48,771 bases of DNA from Pseudomonas sp. LS-2 (lineage in GTDB: Bacteria; Pseudomonadota; Gammaproteobacteria; Pseudomonadales; Pseudomonadaceae): NCBI RefSeq assembly GCF_003605735.1, contig NZ_QXTJ01000014.1:122616-171386 (forward strand). Direction: 5' to 3'. The first letter of the stretch is position 1. Every line of letters begins with the position of its first letter. Under the pieces are notes generated by a model, which was not told the DNA's origin, ran no database searches, and saw only the letters and a program-made list of their open reading frames with translations. Position numbers and translations under genes: made by a program. Below, in pieces: positions 32,956-41,973 of the stretch.

Positions 32956-35174
32956 TGAACGCGAAAATGTCTCCCAACGGTAAAGTGTCTCCCGTGGGGC
33001 AGCCACTTGACCGGGTCGATGGTCATCTGAAAGTCACAGGTCAGGCTCGGTACGCCGCAGAGTACCCGCAAGCGGGGCTGCTGCATGGCAGCGTCGTGTC
33101 CAGCAGCATCGCGTGCGGCCGGGTGCTGAAGATCGACGCCTCCGAGGCCATGCAGGTCAAGGGCGTGGTCGCGGTGCTTGACCACACCAACCGGCCACCG
33201 GTCGCCAGTTACGATAAGAACTATGCGGACGCTGACGCGGCCGAGGGCTCACCTTTTCGGCCGCTATACAACGATAACGTCCTGTACAGCGGCCAGCCCT
33301 TGGCTCTGGGGGTCGCCGAGACGCTGGAAATAGCGCGTTTCGCGGGTTCGCTGGTGCGCATCGAGTACGACGTTCACGCTCACCAGACCGACCTGACTCA
33401 AGCGCAAGGCGACGCCCACACTGCGCCCGCAGAAACGCCCAAGCCTCGCGGAGATTTCCAAAGTGCCTGGACGCAAGCGGCGGTCACGGTTGACGCGCAG
33501 TACAGTACGCCGAACGAACATCACAATCCGATGGAGCCACACGCCTCTACGGTGGTGTACCAGGATGACGGCAGCCTCGAAATTCACGACAAGACCCAAG
33601 GCACCCAGAACTGTCAGGACTACCTGCACAAGGTGTTCGGGCTGGAGAAGGAGAAGATTCGTATCCTGGCCGCATTCGTCGGCGGCGCGTTCGGATCGGG
33701 ACTGCGCCCGCAGTATCAGTTGCCGTTGGCGGTCATGGCGGCATTGCATCTCAAGCGCTCGGTCCGCGTGACGTTGACGCGTCAACAGATGTTCACCTTC
33801 GGCTATCGCCCCAATACGTTGCAGCACCTGAAGCTGGGTGCGACAGCGGAGGGCAGGCTGGTGGCGGTGGGACACGATGTAATCGGTCAGACGTCGCGAT
33901 TCGAGGATTTCACCGAGCATGTCGTGGAATGGAGCGGCATGCTCTATCAATGCGACAACGTGCAGCTCACCTACAAATTGGCGCCGCTGGACGTGTACAC
34001 GCCGCTGGACATGCGCGCGCCGGGAGCGACTTCGGGCATGGTCGGCCTGGAATGCGCACTGGACGAACTGGCGTGTGCGGCGGGCGTCGATCCGGTGCAG
34101 TTGCGCAGAGTCAACTTTGCCGAGCGAAACGGTAACGAAGACAAGCCGTACTCCAGCAAGGAACTGCTTGCCTGTTACGAACAAGGCGCCGAGCGCTTCG
34201 GCTGGAGCAAGCGCAACGCCGAACCACGCAGCATGCGCCAGGGCCAGCGACTGGTCGGCTGGGGCATGGCGGGTGGCGTCTGGGAGGCGATGCAGATGAA
34301 GGCCAGCGCCAAGGCCAGTATCGACAGCGACGGCAAGATCACCGTCAGCAGCGCCACCACTGACATTGGCACCGGTACGTACACGGTCATGACCCAGATC
34401 GCTGCCGAAGCGTTGGGGGTGAAGACCCAAGACGTCAATTTCGTACTGGGCGACAGTTCGCTTCCTACCGCGCCGTTGCAGGGCGGCTCGTTCACCGTGT
34501 CTTCGGTGGGCACCGCGGTGCAGCAGGCCTGTAGAGGGTTGCGCACCAAATTGCTGGACGCGGTGCGCATGGCCCATCCGGAGTTCGCGGTGGTGGACAT
34601 GGAAGAGGTCGAGATCGGCGATGGCTGTCTGCAGATTCGCGGGCAGCGGTTTGCGTATGCCGACATCGTTCGCCAGTCGTCCCATGAGGTTCTGGAGGTA
34701 CGCATCGACGCCGAGCCTGACGAGAAACGCGAAGGCTTCGCCACCGCAACGCATTCGGCGGTATTCGTTGAGGTGCTGGTCGATGAAGATCTGGGGACGA
34801 TTCGCGTCAATCGGGTGGTCAGTGCCGTAGCGGCGGGGAGGGTGGTCAACCCCAAGACGGCCCGCAGCCAGATTCTCGGCGGTGTGGTGTGGGGTATCAG
34901 CCAGGCGTTACAGGAAGAAACCCTGACCGACCACAATCTGGGCCGCTTCATGAATCACAGCCTGGCCGAGTACCACATTCCGGTAAACGCGGACATCGGC
35001 GACATCGATGTGGTGTTCGTCGAGGAAAACGACGACATCGTCAACGAACTGGGTTCCAAGGGCGTTGGCGAGATCGGTATTGTCGGCGTGGCCTCGGCCA
35101 TAGCCAATGCCATCTATCACGCGACCGGCAAGCGCGTGCGGGAGTTGCCGATCACGCTGGACAAGGTGCTCTGA
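32955..35174 (+). CDS. Molybdopterin-binding catalytic subunit (PaoC/xanthine dehydrogenase family)
   Basis: Large subunit of 739 aa that carries the molybdenum cofactor and oxidises the substrate, probably an aromatic or aliphatic aldehyde. Molybdopterin contacts lie in VGGAFGSGLRPQYQLPLAVM, DMRAPGATSGMVGLECALDE and the APLQGGSFTVSSVGTAVQQA region; the catalytic Glu is in ELGSKGVGEIGIVG. The length matches PaoC (about 730). It starts at TGATG, one base inside the previous gene, with GGAGGG ahead. No XdhC/PaoD-type cofactor chaperone follows. Confidence 0.92.
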   Translation: MNAKMSPNGKVSPVGQPLDRVDGHLKVTGQARYAAEYPQAGLLHGSVVSSSIACGRVLKIDASEAMQVKGVVAVLDHTNRPPVASYDKNYADADAAEGSPFRPLYNDNVLYSGQPLALGVAETLEIARFAGSLVRIEYDVHAHQTDLTQAQGDAHTAPAETPKPRGDFQSAWTQAAVTVDAQYSTPNEHHNPMEPHASTVVYQDDGSLEIHDKTQGTQNCQDYLHKVFGLEKEKIRILAAFVGGAFGSGLRPQYQLPLAVMAALHLKRSVRVTLTRQQMFTFGYRPNTLQHLKLGATAEGRLVAVGHDVIGQTSRFEDFTEHVVEWSGMLYQCDNVQLTYKLAPLDVYTPLDMRAPGATSGMVGLECALDELACAAGVDPVQLRRVNFAERNGNEDKPYSSKELLACYEQGAERFGWSKRNAEPRSMRQGQRLVGWGMAGGVWEAMQMKASAKASIDSDGKITVSSATTDIGTGTYTVMTQIAAEALGVKTQDVNFVLGDSSLPTAPLQGGSFTVSSVGTAVQQACRGLRTKLLDAVRMAHPEFAVVDMEEVEIGDGCLQIRGQRFAYADIVRQSSHEVLEVRIDAEPDEKREGFATATHSAVFVEVLVDEDLGTIRVNRVVSAVAAGRVVNPKTARSQILGGVVWGISQALQEETLTDHNLGRFMNHSLAEYHIPVNADIGDIDVVFVEENDDIVNELGSKGVGEIGIVGVASAIANAIYHATGKRVRELPITLDKVL

Positions 35175-35249
35175 CGCTATCAGCAGAAAGGCTTGCCAAC
35201 GTTGGCTATAACAACACGGATTGCCGACGGTGGTGTTGAGCGTTCTTGT

Positions 35250-35315
35250 GTAGCAGCACGGCTTGCCGGCGGTTGCGCCCTTAAAATGGCCACCGCCAGC
35301 AAGCCGGACTCCTAC
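35250..35315. repeat. REPIN, family A, next to a decayed copy
   Basis: Inverted REP pair (GTAGCAGCACGGCTTGCCGG ... CCAGCAAGCCGGACTCCTAC). Just before it, 35180-35234 contains weaker matches (AAGGCTTGCCAACG, ACGGATTGCCGACGGTGG) that look like an older REPIN in decay. Together they occupy most of the 336-base gap 35175-35510; the rest holds the promoter of the binding-protein gene. Confidence 0.87.
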
Positions 35316-35510
35316 CCGTCTATGCGTCGCACCTCTCTTCAACATTCAATGTCGCCCCAGTGCAACCACAGGTCGCGCTGGTGCGCTTCGTGCAGGGTGC
35401 TGCTGCGTAATTTGCGTCAACGCGGCAGCATTCGTATTGCCGTGGGTCTTGAAGCCTTAAAACTGCCGAAAAGAGCTGAATAAAATAACGAGCCGACCCG
35501 AGGAGCACGC

Positions 35511-36452
35511 ATGAAGAGATTTATTCGTCAGATCAGTTGCGGTGTGTTGATGCTGAGCAGTACCGCCCTGATGGCGGCGGAACCCGCCAAGTGTCAGAGC
35601 GTGCGGATGGGTGTGGTCAACTGGACGGATGTGATTGCCACCAGCGCCATCGCCGAAGTGCTGCTGCAGAACATGGGTTACGACGTCAAACAGACCAGCG
35701 CTGCTCAGCAAATCGTTTTCGGTGGACTGCGCGATGACCGTCTCGACGTGTTTCTGGGGTACTGGAAACCGGCGATGGACAAGAACATCGCCCCCTTCGT
35801 GGCCGCCAATCAGGTCAAGGTCTTCGACGCGCCGAGCATGAGCGACGCCCAGGCGACCCTCGCTGTGCCGCAGTATGTGGCAGACGGCGGTCTGAAAACC
35901 TTTGCCGACATCGCTAAATTCAAGGACAAGCTGGGTGGCAAGATCTACGGGATCGAGCCGGGCACCGGCGCCAATGCCAACATCAAGGGCATGATCGAGA
36001 AGAACCAGTTCGGTCTCGGCGGCTTCCAGTTGGTCGAATCGGGCGAGGCGGGCATGCTCGCCGCCGTGCAGCGCGCGACCAAGCGCAATGAGTGGGTCGT
36101 CTTCGTAGGCTGGACCCCGCACCCGATGAACATCAACATGAAGATCGCCTACCTGACCGGCAGCGAAGATGTGTTCGGTCCCGGCGAGGGCGCCGCGACT
36201 GTGTCCGTGGTCACTGCACCGGACTACGCGACCCGTTGCCCGAATGTGAACAAGCTGATGAGCAACCTGAAGTTCACCGCGGCGCAGGAAAGCCAGATGA
36301 TGGTGCCGATCATGGACCGCAAGGCGCCGAACGACGTCGCCAGACAGTGGCTCAAGGACCATCCTGAAGACACCAGGCGCTGGCTGGAGGGCGTGACCAC
36401 CTTCGATGGCAAGGACGCAGCGGCGGCCGTGCAGGTGGCTGTCAACAAATAA
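35511..36452 (+). CDS. Orphan choline/betaine-type ABC substrate-binding protein
   Basis: Periplasmic binding protein of 313 aa with a signal peptide (QISCGVLMLSSTALMAAE). Family segments are VRMGVVNWTDVIATSAIAEV, DVFLGYWKPAMD with its aromatic ligand-cage residues, IYGIEPGTGANANI and FVGWTPHPMN. It is of the ChoX/CbcX/BetX kind that delivers choline, betaine or carnitine to a shared permease. No permease or ATPase gene is adjacent, so it is an orphan component like P. aeruginosa BetX. GAGGAG precedes the ATG. Confidence 0.88.
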   Translation: MKRFIRQISCGVLMLSSTALMAAEPAKCQSVRMGVVNWTDVIATSAIAEVLLQNMGYDVKQTSAAQQIVFGGLRDDRLDVFLGYWKPAMDKNIAPFVAANQVKVFDAPSMSDAQATLAVPQYVADGGLKTFADIAKFKDKLGGKIYGIEPGTGANANIKGMIEKNQFGLGGFQLVESGEAGMLAAVQRATKRNEWVVFVGWTPHPMNINMKIAYLTGSEDVFGPGEGAATVSVVTAPDYATRCPNVNKLMSNLKFTAAQESQMMVPIMDRKAPNDVARQWLKDHPEDTRRWLEGVTTFDGKDAAAAVQVAVNK

Positions 36453-36471
36453 CCGTTCGTACACGGAACCG

Positions 36472-36537
36472 GCAGCAGTCCGGTTTGCCGGCGGCGGCGT
36501 TATGAACATCGCCGCCACCGGCAAGCCGGATGGCTAC
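36472..36537. repeat. REPIN, family A
   Basis: Inverted REP pair (GCAGCAGTCCGGTTTGCCGG ... CCGGCAAGCCGGATGGCTAC) directly after the binding-protein stop and before the esterase gene. Confidence 0.88.
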
Positions 36538-36593
36538 AGGTGATCGTCGTTGGCCATATCAGCGACGCGAGACGGGATGATGGGAGTACAGGA

Positions 36594-37523
36594 ATGCGTT
36601 ACCCCCTTTCGCCAGAAATGGCTGCTTTCATTGCCAAAACCCTCAGTTTCAGTGTCGATTCGCTGGAAATCGCCGGTCAGCGACGTTCCTATTCTCGTAT
36701 GTGCGAAGCCTTCACCCCCACCCGACCGGCCGGTCTCGAGGTCAAGGATTTCACCCTGGCCGGGGTCGCGGTGCGCAGTTATCGCCCCCATCGTCTGTCC
36801 CTCGAACACCCCGCCCCCTGTGTGGTTTACCTGCATGGAGGCGGCTGGGTGGTGGGCGATCTGGATTCTCACGACTTTCTCACCGCTGCCCTGGCCAGCG
36901 ATCTCAATGCGGTGGTCATCGCCGTGGATTACCGGCTGGCGCCCGAGCATCCGTTTCCAGAGGGTTTCGATGACTGTCTGGAGGTCTGGCATGCCTTGCA
37001 GGTTCAGGCGCCACGGTTGGACATCGACCCTCGCCGGATAGCGATTGCCGGGGACAGCGCTGGCGGCAATCTGGCGGCGGCCTTGTGTCTGGCATTACGC
37101 GAGGCGGGAGAGCGACAACCGGTAGGGCAGGCGCTGATTTACCCAGTTCTGGGTGGTGCCGACGACTTGCCGTCCCGCAGCGAATGTTTCGATGCGCCGT
37201 TGCTCAGCACTGAAGAGCTGGCGTTCTGTTGGCGGCTCTATATGGACGAGGACGAGCGTTCACCTTACGCCATGCCGCTCAATACGACGGATTTTCGACG
37301 GCTGGCGCCTGCGTTCATCGCCGTCGCGCAGTTCGACCCGTTGCGCGATGACGGCATCTGCTACGAGCGGGCGTTGCGCGAAGCGGGTGTGGCGACCGAC
37401 TTCGATCCCGGGCCGGGGCTTGTGCACGGCAGTCTGAGAGCCAAAGGCCTGGTGCCGGAAGTGGACGATCTCTATCGGCGACTGGTCTGCGCACTGCTGG
37501 GCTTTATCCGCAGCCCTTTATAG
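36594..37523 (+). CDS. Alpha/beta hydrolase, hormone-sensitive-lipase family esterase
   Basis: Cytoplasmic esterase of 309 aa. The oxyanion motif is YLHGGGWVVGDLDSH and the nucleophile elbow is IAGDSAGGNLAAAL. The acidic residue lies in AQFDPLRDDG, and the His in GLVHGSL. Start taken at MRYPLSPEMAAF with GGGAG upstream; an open frame back to 36540 runs into the REPIN. Family enzymes hydrolyse short-chain esters; the natural substrate is unknown. Confidence 0.9.
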   Translation: MRYPLSPEMAAFIAKTLSFSVDSLEIAGQRRSYSRMCEAFTPTRPAGLEVKDFTLAGVAVRSYRPHRLSLEHPAPCVVYLHGGGWVVGDLDSHDFLTAALASDLNAVVIAVDYRLAPEHPFPEGFDDCLEVWHALQVQAPRLDIDPRRIAIAGDSAGGNLAAALCLALREAGERQPVGQALIYPVLGGADDLPSRSECFDAPLLSTEELAFCWRLYMDEDERSPYAMPLNTTDFRRLAPAFIAVAQFDPLRDDGICYERALREAGVATDFDPGPGLVHGSLRAKGLVPEVDDLYRRLVCALLGFIRSPL

Positions 37524-37676
37524 GCCTCTGTGCCAGACGCAGTCTCCTCGCTCGAATCCCATCGCCCTGATCCGGTCTGCCTGCGACTGCTCTGCATCAG
37601 GGGGTGAGGCAACTCGTCACGCGACAAAAGACCACGCGGATCATGTGCCGAAATGGGACTACTCTTTCAACGTTGG

Positions 37677-37690
37677 TTGATCTGCATCAA
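37677..37690. promoter_or_regulatory. ANR/FNR box upstream of the CIO operon
   Basis: TTGATCTGCATCAA is a perfect palindromic match to the FNR-family half-sites TTGAT and ATCAA with the standard four-base spacer. It lies 168 bases before the cioA start in the otherwise gene-free gap 37524-37857. A TTGACA at 37722-37727 could be a -35 element downstream of it. In that case the box would lie upstream of the promoter, and whether ANR activates or represses cannot be read from position alone. Confidence 0.82.
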
Positions 37691-37857
37691 TTCTGCGGTT
37701 GGTTTCGATTGATCTGTCGGCTTGACACAACCCCCGCGTCAGCAATTTGAGCGCGAACTTACAAGAACCAACACACACCGTCGTACTCAATACACCGTGG
37801 GGGCAGTCGCTGAAGGCCCCGGGTCTGCAGCCAGTACCACCTGATAGAGGAAGACCT

Positions 37858-39297
37858 ATGTTCGGTTTAGAGGCACTCGATCTCGCCCGAATTCAGTTTG
37901 CGTTCACTGTTTCATTTCACATCCTGTTCCCTGCCATCACCATCGGCCTGGCGAGTTTCCTCGCGGTGCTCGAAGGCCTGTGGCTCAAGACTCATGACAA
38001 CACCTACCGCGATCTTTACCACTTCTGGTCGAAGATATTTGCCGTGAACTTCGGCATGGGTGTGGTCTCCGGTCTGGTCATGGCCTACGAGTTCGGGACC
38101 AACTGGAGTCGATTCTCCGACTTCGCCGGTGCCGTGACCGGTCCGCTGCTGACTTACGAAGTGCTGACCGCATTTTTCCTAGAAGCAGGTTTCCTGGGCG
38201 TCATGCTGTTCGGCTGGAACCGTGTGGGTCGGGGTTTGCACTTCTTTTCGACCGTTATGGTGGCAGTGGGCACGCTGATCTCGACCTTCTGGATTCTGGC
38301 TTCGAACAGTTGGATGCATACGCCGCAGGGTTACGAAATCGTCGACGGCCGCGTTATTCCTGTCGACTGGTTTGCCGTGATCTTCAACCCTTCGTTCCCC
38401 TACCGTCTTACTCACATGGCAATTGCCGCGTTCGTCGCCACCGCGTTTTTTGTCGGTGCATCGGCGGCCTGGCATCTGCTGCGCGGTCGCGACAATCCTG
38501 CGATTCGGCGGATGTTGTCGATGGCGATGTGGATGGCGCTGATCGTCGCGCCGATCCAGGCCATGGTAGGCGATGCCCATGGTCTGAATACTCTGGAGCA
38601 TCAGCCTGCGAAAATCGCCGCAATCGAAGGTCACTGGGAAAACGTAGGGGACGAACCCACTCCGCTGATCCTGTTTGGTTGGCCAGACATGAAAGAGGAG
38701 AGGACAAAATACGCAGTAGAAATTCCGTATCTGGGAAGCTTGATATTGACGCACAGCCTGGACAAGCAGATCCCGGCCTTGAAATCCTTCCCCCCAGAAG
38801 ACCGCCCCAACTCGACCATCATCTTCTGGTCGTTTCGGATAATGGTTGCGCTCGGCTTGCTGATGATCGCGACCGGTCTGTGGAGTGCCTGGCTACGTTG
38901 GCGCGGGAAACTTTACAGCAACCGGCTGTTTCTCACCCTTGTCATGTGCATGGGACCCTCGGGGCTGATCGCGTTGCTGGCAGGATGGTTTACCACTGAA
39001 ATAGGTCGTCAGCCCTGGGTGGTTTACGGGCTGATGCGCACAGCCAATGCATCCTCCAACCACAGCGTCGAACAAATGAGCCTGACGCTTGTACTGTTCG
39101 TCGTGGTCTATTTCATGCTGTTCGGCGCAGGCTTCGGTTACATGATGCGTCTGGTACGCAAAGGGCCCAAAACCCACGAAGGCGATGACACGCCACACGG
39201 TGGTCCTGGCCAGAAACGCACGCCAGCACGTCCTCTCTCCGCTGCCGATGAGAGCAGCACCGATGATCGTAAAGACCGCCTGAGTGAGGGGAACTGA
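37858..39297 (+). CDS. cioA: Cytochrome bd-type cyanide-insensitive quinol oxidase, subunit I
   Basis: Haem-bearing subunit of 479 aa that oxidises quinol and reduces oxygen without a copper centre. The first helix has the haem-ligand His at residue 21 (FTVSFHILFPAITIG). Further blocks are GFLGVMLFGWNRVG, NSWMHTPQGYEI and GWFTTEIGRQPWVVYG. The periplasmic Q loop is short, as in the CIO/CioA branch rather than E. coli CydA. GAGGAAG lies before the ATG; the frame is open to 37747, but that part lacks family similarity. The tail after 450 is hydrophilic and charged. Expression is probably oxygen-linked through the ANR box. Confidence 0.95.
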   Translation: MFGLEALDLARIQFAFTVSFHILFPAITIGLASFLAVLEGLWLKTHDNTYRDLYHFWSKIFAVNFGMGVVSGLVMAYEFGTNWSRFSDFAGAVTGPLLTYEVLTAFFLEAGFLGVMLFGWNRVGRGLHFFSTVMVAVGTLISTFWILASNSWMHTPQGYEIVDGRVIPVDWFAVIFNPSFPYRLTHMAIAAFVATAFFVGASAAWHLLRGRDNPAIRRMLSMAMWMALIVAPIQAMVGDAHGLNTLEHQPAKIAAIEGHWENVGDEPTPLILFGWPDMKEERTKYAVEIPYLGSLILTHSLDKQIPALKSFPPEDRPNSTIIFWSFRIMVALGLLMIATGLWSAWLRWRGKLYSNRLFLTLVMCMGPSGLIALLAGWFTTEIGRQPWVVYGLMRTANASSNHSVEQMSLTLVLFVVVYFMLFGAGFGYMMRLVRKGPKTHEGDDTPHGGPGQKRTPARPLSAADESSTDDRKDRLSEGN

Positions 39298-39300
39298 GCC

Positions 39301-40308
39301 ATGGGTATTGATCTTCCACTGATCTGGGCCGTGATCATCATCTTCGGCATCATGATGTACGTCATCATGGACGGCTTCGACCTCGGGATCGGCATTCTTT
39401 TCCCGTTCATCAAGGGCAAGACTGACCGCGACGTGATGATGAACACCGTAGCGCCAGTCTGGGACGGCAACGAAACCTGGCTGGTGCTCGGCGGTGCCGG
39501 TTTGTTCGGCGCGTTTCCGCTGGCGTACTCGGTGGTGCTCGAAGCGCTTTATCTGCCGTTGATCTTCATGCTGATCGGGCTGATTTTCCGCGGCGTGGCG
39601 TTCGAGTTCCGCTTCAAGGCGACTGAAGCCAAACGTCATCTCTGGGACAAGGCGTTCATCGGCGGCTCGCTGGTAGCGACGTTCTTCCAGGGCGTGGCGC
39701 TGGGCGCATTCATCGATGGCATTCCGGTGGTCAACCGCGCGTATGCGGGTGGCGGGCTGGACTGGCTGACGCCGTTCTCGCTGTTCTGCGGTCTGGCGCT
39801 GATCGTCGCGTATGCACTGCTCGGCTGCACCTGGCTGATCATGAAGACCGAAGGTGGCCTGCAGAAAGCCATGCACGATCTGGCGCGGCCACTGGCGATT
39901 ACCACGCTGGTGGTGATGGCCATCGTCAGCCTGTGGACACCGCTGGCGCATCAGGACATCGCCGATCGCTGGTTCAGCATCCCGAATCTGTTCTGGTTCA
40001 TGCCGGTGCCGGCACTGGTGCTCGTGACCATGTACGGGTTGTTCAAGGCTGTGGAGCGCAACGCGCACTACACGCCGTTCCTGCTGACGCTGGTGCTAAT
40101 CTTCCTGGGCTACAGCGGTCTGGGCATCAGCCTGTGGCCGAACATCATCCCGCCGTCGATCTCGATCTGGGACGCTGCGTCGCCGCCACAGAGCCAGGGC
40201 TTCATCCTGGTGGGCACGCTGTTCATCATCCCGTTTATCTTGGGTTACACCTTCTGGAGCTACTACGTGTTCCGCGGCAAGGTCACCCACGAAGACGGTT
40301 ACCACTGA
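39301..40308 (+). CDS. cioB: Cytochrome bd-type cyanide-insensitive quinol oxidase, subunit II
   Basis: Membrane subunit of 335 aa with about eight helices, partner of CioA. Family segments are MMYVIMDGFDLGIGILFPFI, NTVAPVWDGNETWLVLGGAG and IFMLIGLIFRGVAFEFRFKA. It starts four bases after the cioA stop, so the two are co-transcribed and made in balance. Confidence 0.96.
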   Translation: MGIDLPLIWAVIIIFGIMMYVIMDGFDLGIGILFPFIKGKTDRDVMMNTVAPVWDGNETWLVLGGAGLFGAFPLAYSVVLEALYLPLIFMLIGLIFRGVAFEFRFKATEAKRHLWDKAFIGGSLVATFFQGVALGAFIDGIPVVNRAYAGGGLDWLTPFSLFCGLALIVAYALLGCTWLIMKTEGGLQKAMHDLARPLAITTLVVMAIVSLWTPLAHQDIADRWFSIPNLFWFMPVPALVLVTMYGLFKAVERNAHYTPFLLTLVLIFLGYSGLGISLWPNIIPPSISIWDAASPPQSQGFILVGTLFIIPFILGYTFWSYYVFRGKVTHEDGYH

Positions 40309-40365
40309 TGGGAGCCGGTCCCGAATCAACCTCGGGGCCGGTATTCGAGAGAAGAGGGTTTAGCG

Positions 40366-40533
40366 ATGTCCGGCAAAGAATCTTTTCACGACGACGATCC
40401 TGCGCAGAAGAAACCACTCTGGCAGCGCATTGGCTGGTTGGTCATCATCTGGGCGGGCAGTGTGTTCGCCCTGTTCATCGTCGCCAGCCTGTTGCGCATG
40501 TTCATGACTGCGGCGGGGATGAAGACGCATTGA
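40366..40533 (+). CDS. Small third subunit of the bd oxidase (DUF2474 type)
   Basis: A 55-aa protein (MSGKESFHDDDPAQKKPLWQ...) with a hydrophilic N-terminus and one membrane helix, IGWLVIIWAGSVFALFIVAS. It sits 57 bases after cioB with GAAGAGG upstream of the ATG. DUF2474 proteins occupy this place in Pseudomonas CIO operons and are thought to act like CydX in stabilising the oxidase. It is easily missed because of its size. A terminator follows. Confidence 0.85.
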   Translation: MSGKESFHDDDPAQKKPLWQRIGWLVIIWAGSVFALFIVASLLRMFMTAAGMKTH

Positions 40534-40550
40534 GCGTTTTTTGACCAACA

Positions 40551-40572
40551 AAAACCCGCTTCGGCGGGTTTT
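40551..40572. terminator. Rho-independent terminator after the CIO operon
   Basis: AAAACCCGC - TTC - GGCGGGTTTT: a short GC stem with A and T runs on either side, so it can work in both directions and may also serve rlmG, which converges from the right. Confidence 0.9.
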
Positions 40573-40608
40573 CGCGTGTACGACATACTGATTTCAGCAC
40601 AGATCCCT

Positions 40609-40675
40609 GTAGCAGTCCGGCTTGCCGGCGGTAGCGATCATGAGGATGCCACCGCCAGCAAGGAGGGCTGCTTTA
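40609..40675. repeat. REPIN, family A
   Basis: A good left REP (GTAGCAGTCCGGCTTGCCGG) and a right REP damaged to CCAGCAAGGAGGGCTGCTTT, between the CIO terminator and the rlmG stop. Confidence 0.85.
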
Positions 40676-40685
40676 GGGATGTCGC

Positions 40686-41810
40686 TTATTTGCGGGCTTT
40701 GAGGATCACGAACTTCGGCGTTGCCGCCACTTGTTCCACCCCTCGGAACAACCGCGCCAGTTTGCTGTGATACCCCAGGTGCCGGTTGCCGACAATGTAC
40801 AACGCACCGCCAGTGACCAGCGCCGAACGCGCCTGCTGGAACATGCGCCACGCCAGAAAATCCCCCACCACTTGTTGTTGATGGAACGGCGGATTACACA
40901 GCACCACATCCAGTGAATCAGGCTCCTGACCCGCCAGACCATCACCGGCGCGGATCACCGACTCGCGATCGCCGAAGGCCAGCTTCCAGTTTTCCTGCGC
41001 CGATTGCACAGCCATGAATGACTCATCCACCAGCGTGTACTGCGCATCGGGGTTGGCCCGTGCGCTGGCAATCGCCAACACGCCATTGCCGCAACCCAGA
41101 TCCGCCACCCGCGCCGAGCCCAGGTTTTTCGGCAGATGGGGCAGAAACGCCCGCGTACCGATGTCCAGTCCGTCTCGGCAGAACACGTTGGCGTGGTTGA
41201 TCAGCTCGATCTTCGGCTCGTCGAGCGTATAGCGGGTCGGAAACGGTGACGGCTGGACCGGTTTTATCTCAGGGCTGCAGATCAGCAGGCGCGCCTTTTT
41301 GACCGCCAGAGACGCCTGCACCGGGCCGATGTATTCCTCCATCAACTCGCCGGCCGAGCGTGGAAGGTGTTTGATCATTCCCGCCGCGACGACTTTGGCA
41401 TCTGGCGCCAGTTGGCCTTGCAACCGAATCAGCTGTTCTTCCAGAAGCGCGAGGGTTTTCGGCACACGGATCAGCACCCAGTCGAAGGGGCCGCTCAGTG
41501 CCTCGCTGGCGGGAATCACAGGCACGGCGTCGTAGGCCTGGCCGTTGCGCACCAGATTCTTCTCCAGCCCCTGCGCCGCCAGAAACGAATCGGTGCTGCT
41601 GAACACGGCGGCGTGAGGCGCGAGACTGGCTGCCAGGGCGCCGAAGCTGTCATTGAGAATCAGCACGCGGGTCTGCAGCGTCAGCCCCTGCTCGGCGACA
41701 TGATTGAGCAGGTATTCGTCCGCAGCATCGAATGCCTGCAAGGGTTCATCCGACTGCTCGGGTTGGCGGATCAGGTCGAGCTGGGCGAAAGGTGTGGTGA
41801 GCAGGGGCAT
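40686..41810 (-). CDS. rlmG: 23S rRNA (guanine-1835-N2) methyltransferase
   Basis: SAM-dependent rRNA methyltransferase of about 374 aa. It has the duplicated RsmC/RlmG layout: a degenerate N-terminal domain starting MPLLTTPFAQLDLIRQPEQ, then the catalytic domain with VADLGCGNGVLAIASA and the VVLCNPPFHQ motif that positions the guanine amino group. The ATG at 41810 fits family N-termini; a GTG start at 41840 is possible. It lies opposite the CIO operon. Confidence 0.93.
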   Translation of the reverse strand: MPLLTTPFAQLDLIRQPEQSDEPLQAFDAADEYLLNHVAEQGLTLQTRVLILNDSFGALAASLAPHAAVFSSTDSFLAAQGLEKNLVRNGQAYDAVPVIPASEALSGPFDWVLIRVPKTLALLEEQLIRLQGQLAPDAKVVAAGMIKHLPRSAGELMEEYIGPVQASLAVKKARLLICSPEIKPVQPSPFPTRYTLDEPKIELINHANVFCRDGLDIGTRAFLPHLPKNLGSARVADLGCGNGVLAIASARANPDAQYTLVDESFMAVQSAQENWKLAFGDRESVIRAGDGLAGQEPDSLDVVLCNPPFHQQQVVGDFLAWRMFQQARSALVTGGALYIVGNRHLGYHSKLARLFRGVEQVAATPKFVILKARK

Positions 41811-41973
41811 GCGCAGGGTTATTCCGTTCGGTGACGACACGTAATTGCGGTCGGCGGAGGTCGCGTCAGTTGCAATGTTATCGAGCTGATGTAGGCCGCG
41901 ATTTTACGTGTTTTTGCGTCTGGCGCACCTGTGGTTTTCTCGCCGTCTGCAATGGGCATCCAGGCCTCGAATG

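Noticed and set aside
33264..34754. 496-aa minus-strand frame opposite the molybdopterin subunit
   Set aside because: Antisense shadow of a well-supported enzyme gene; no family motifs.
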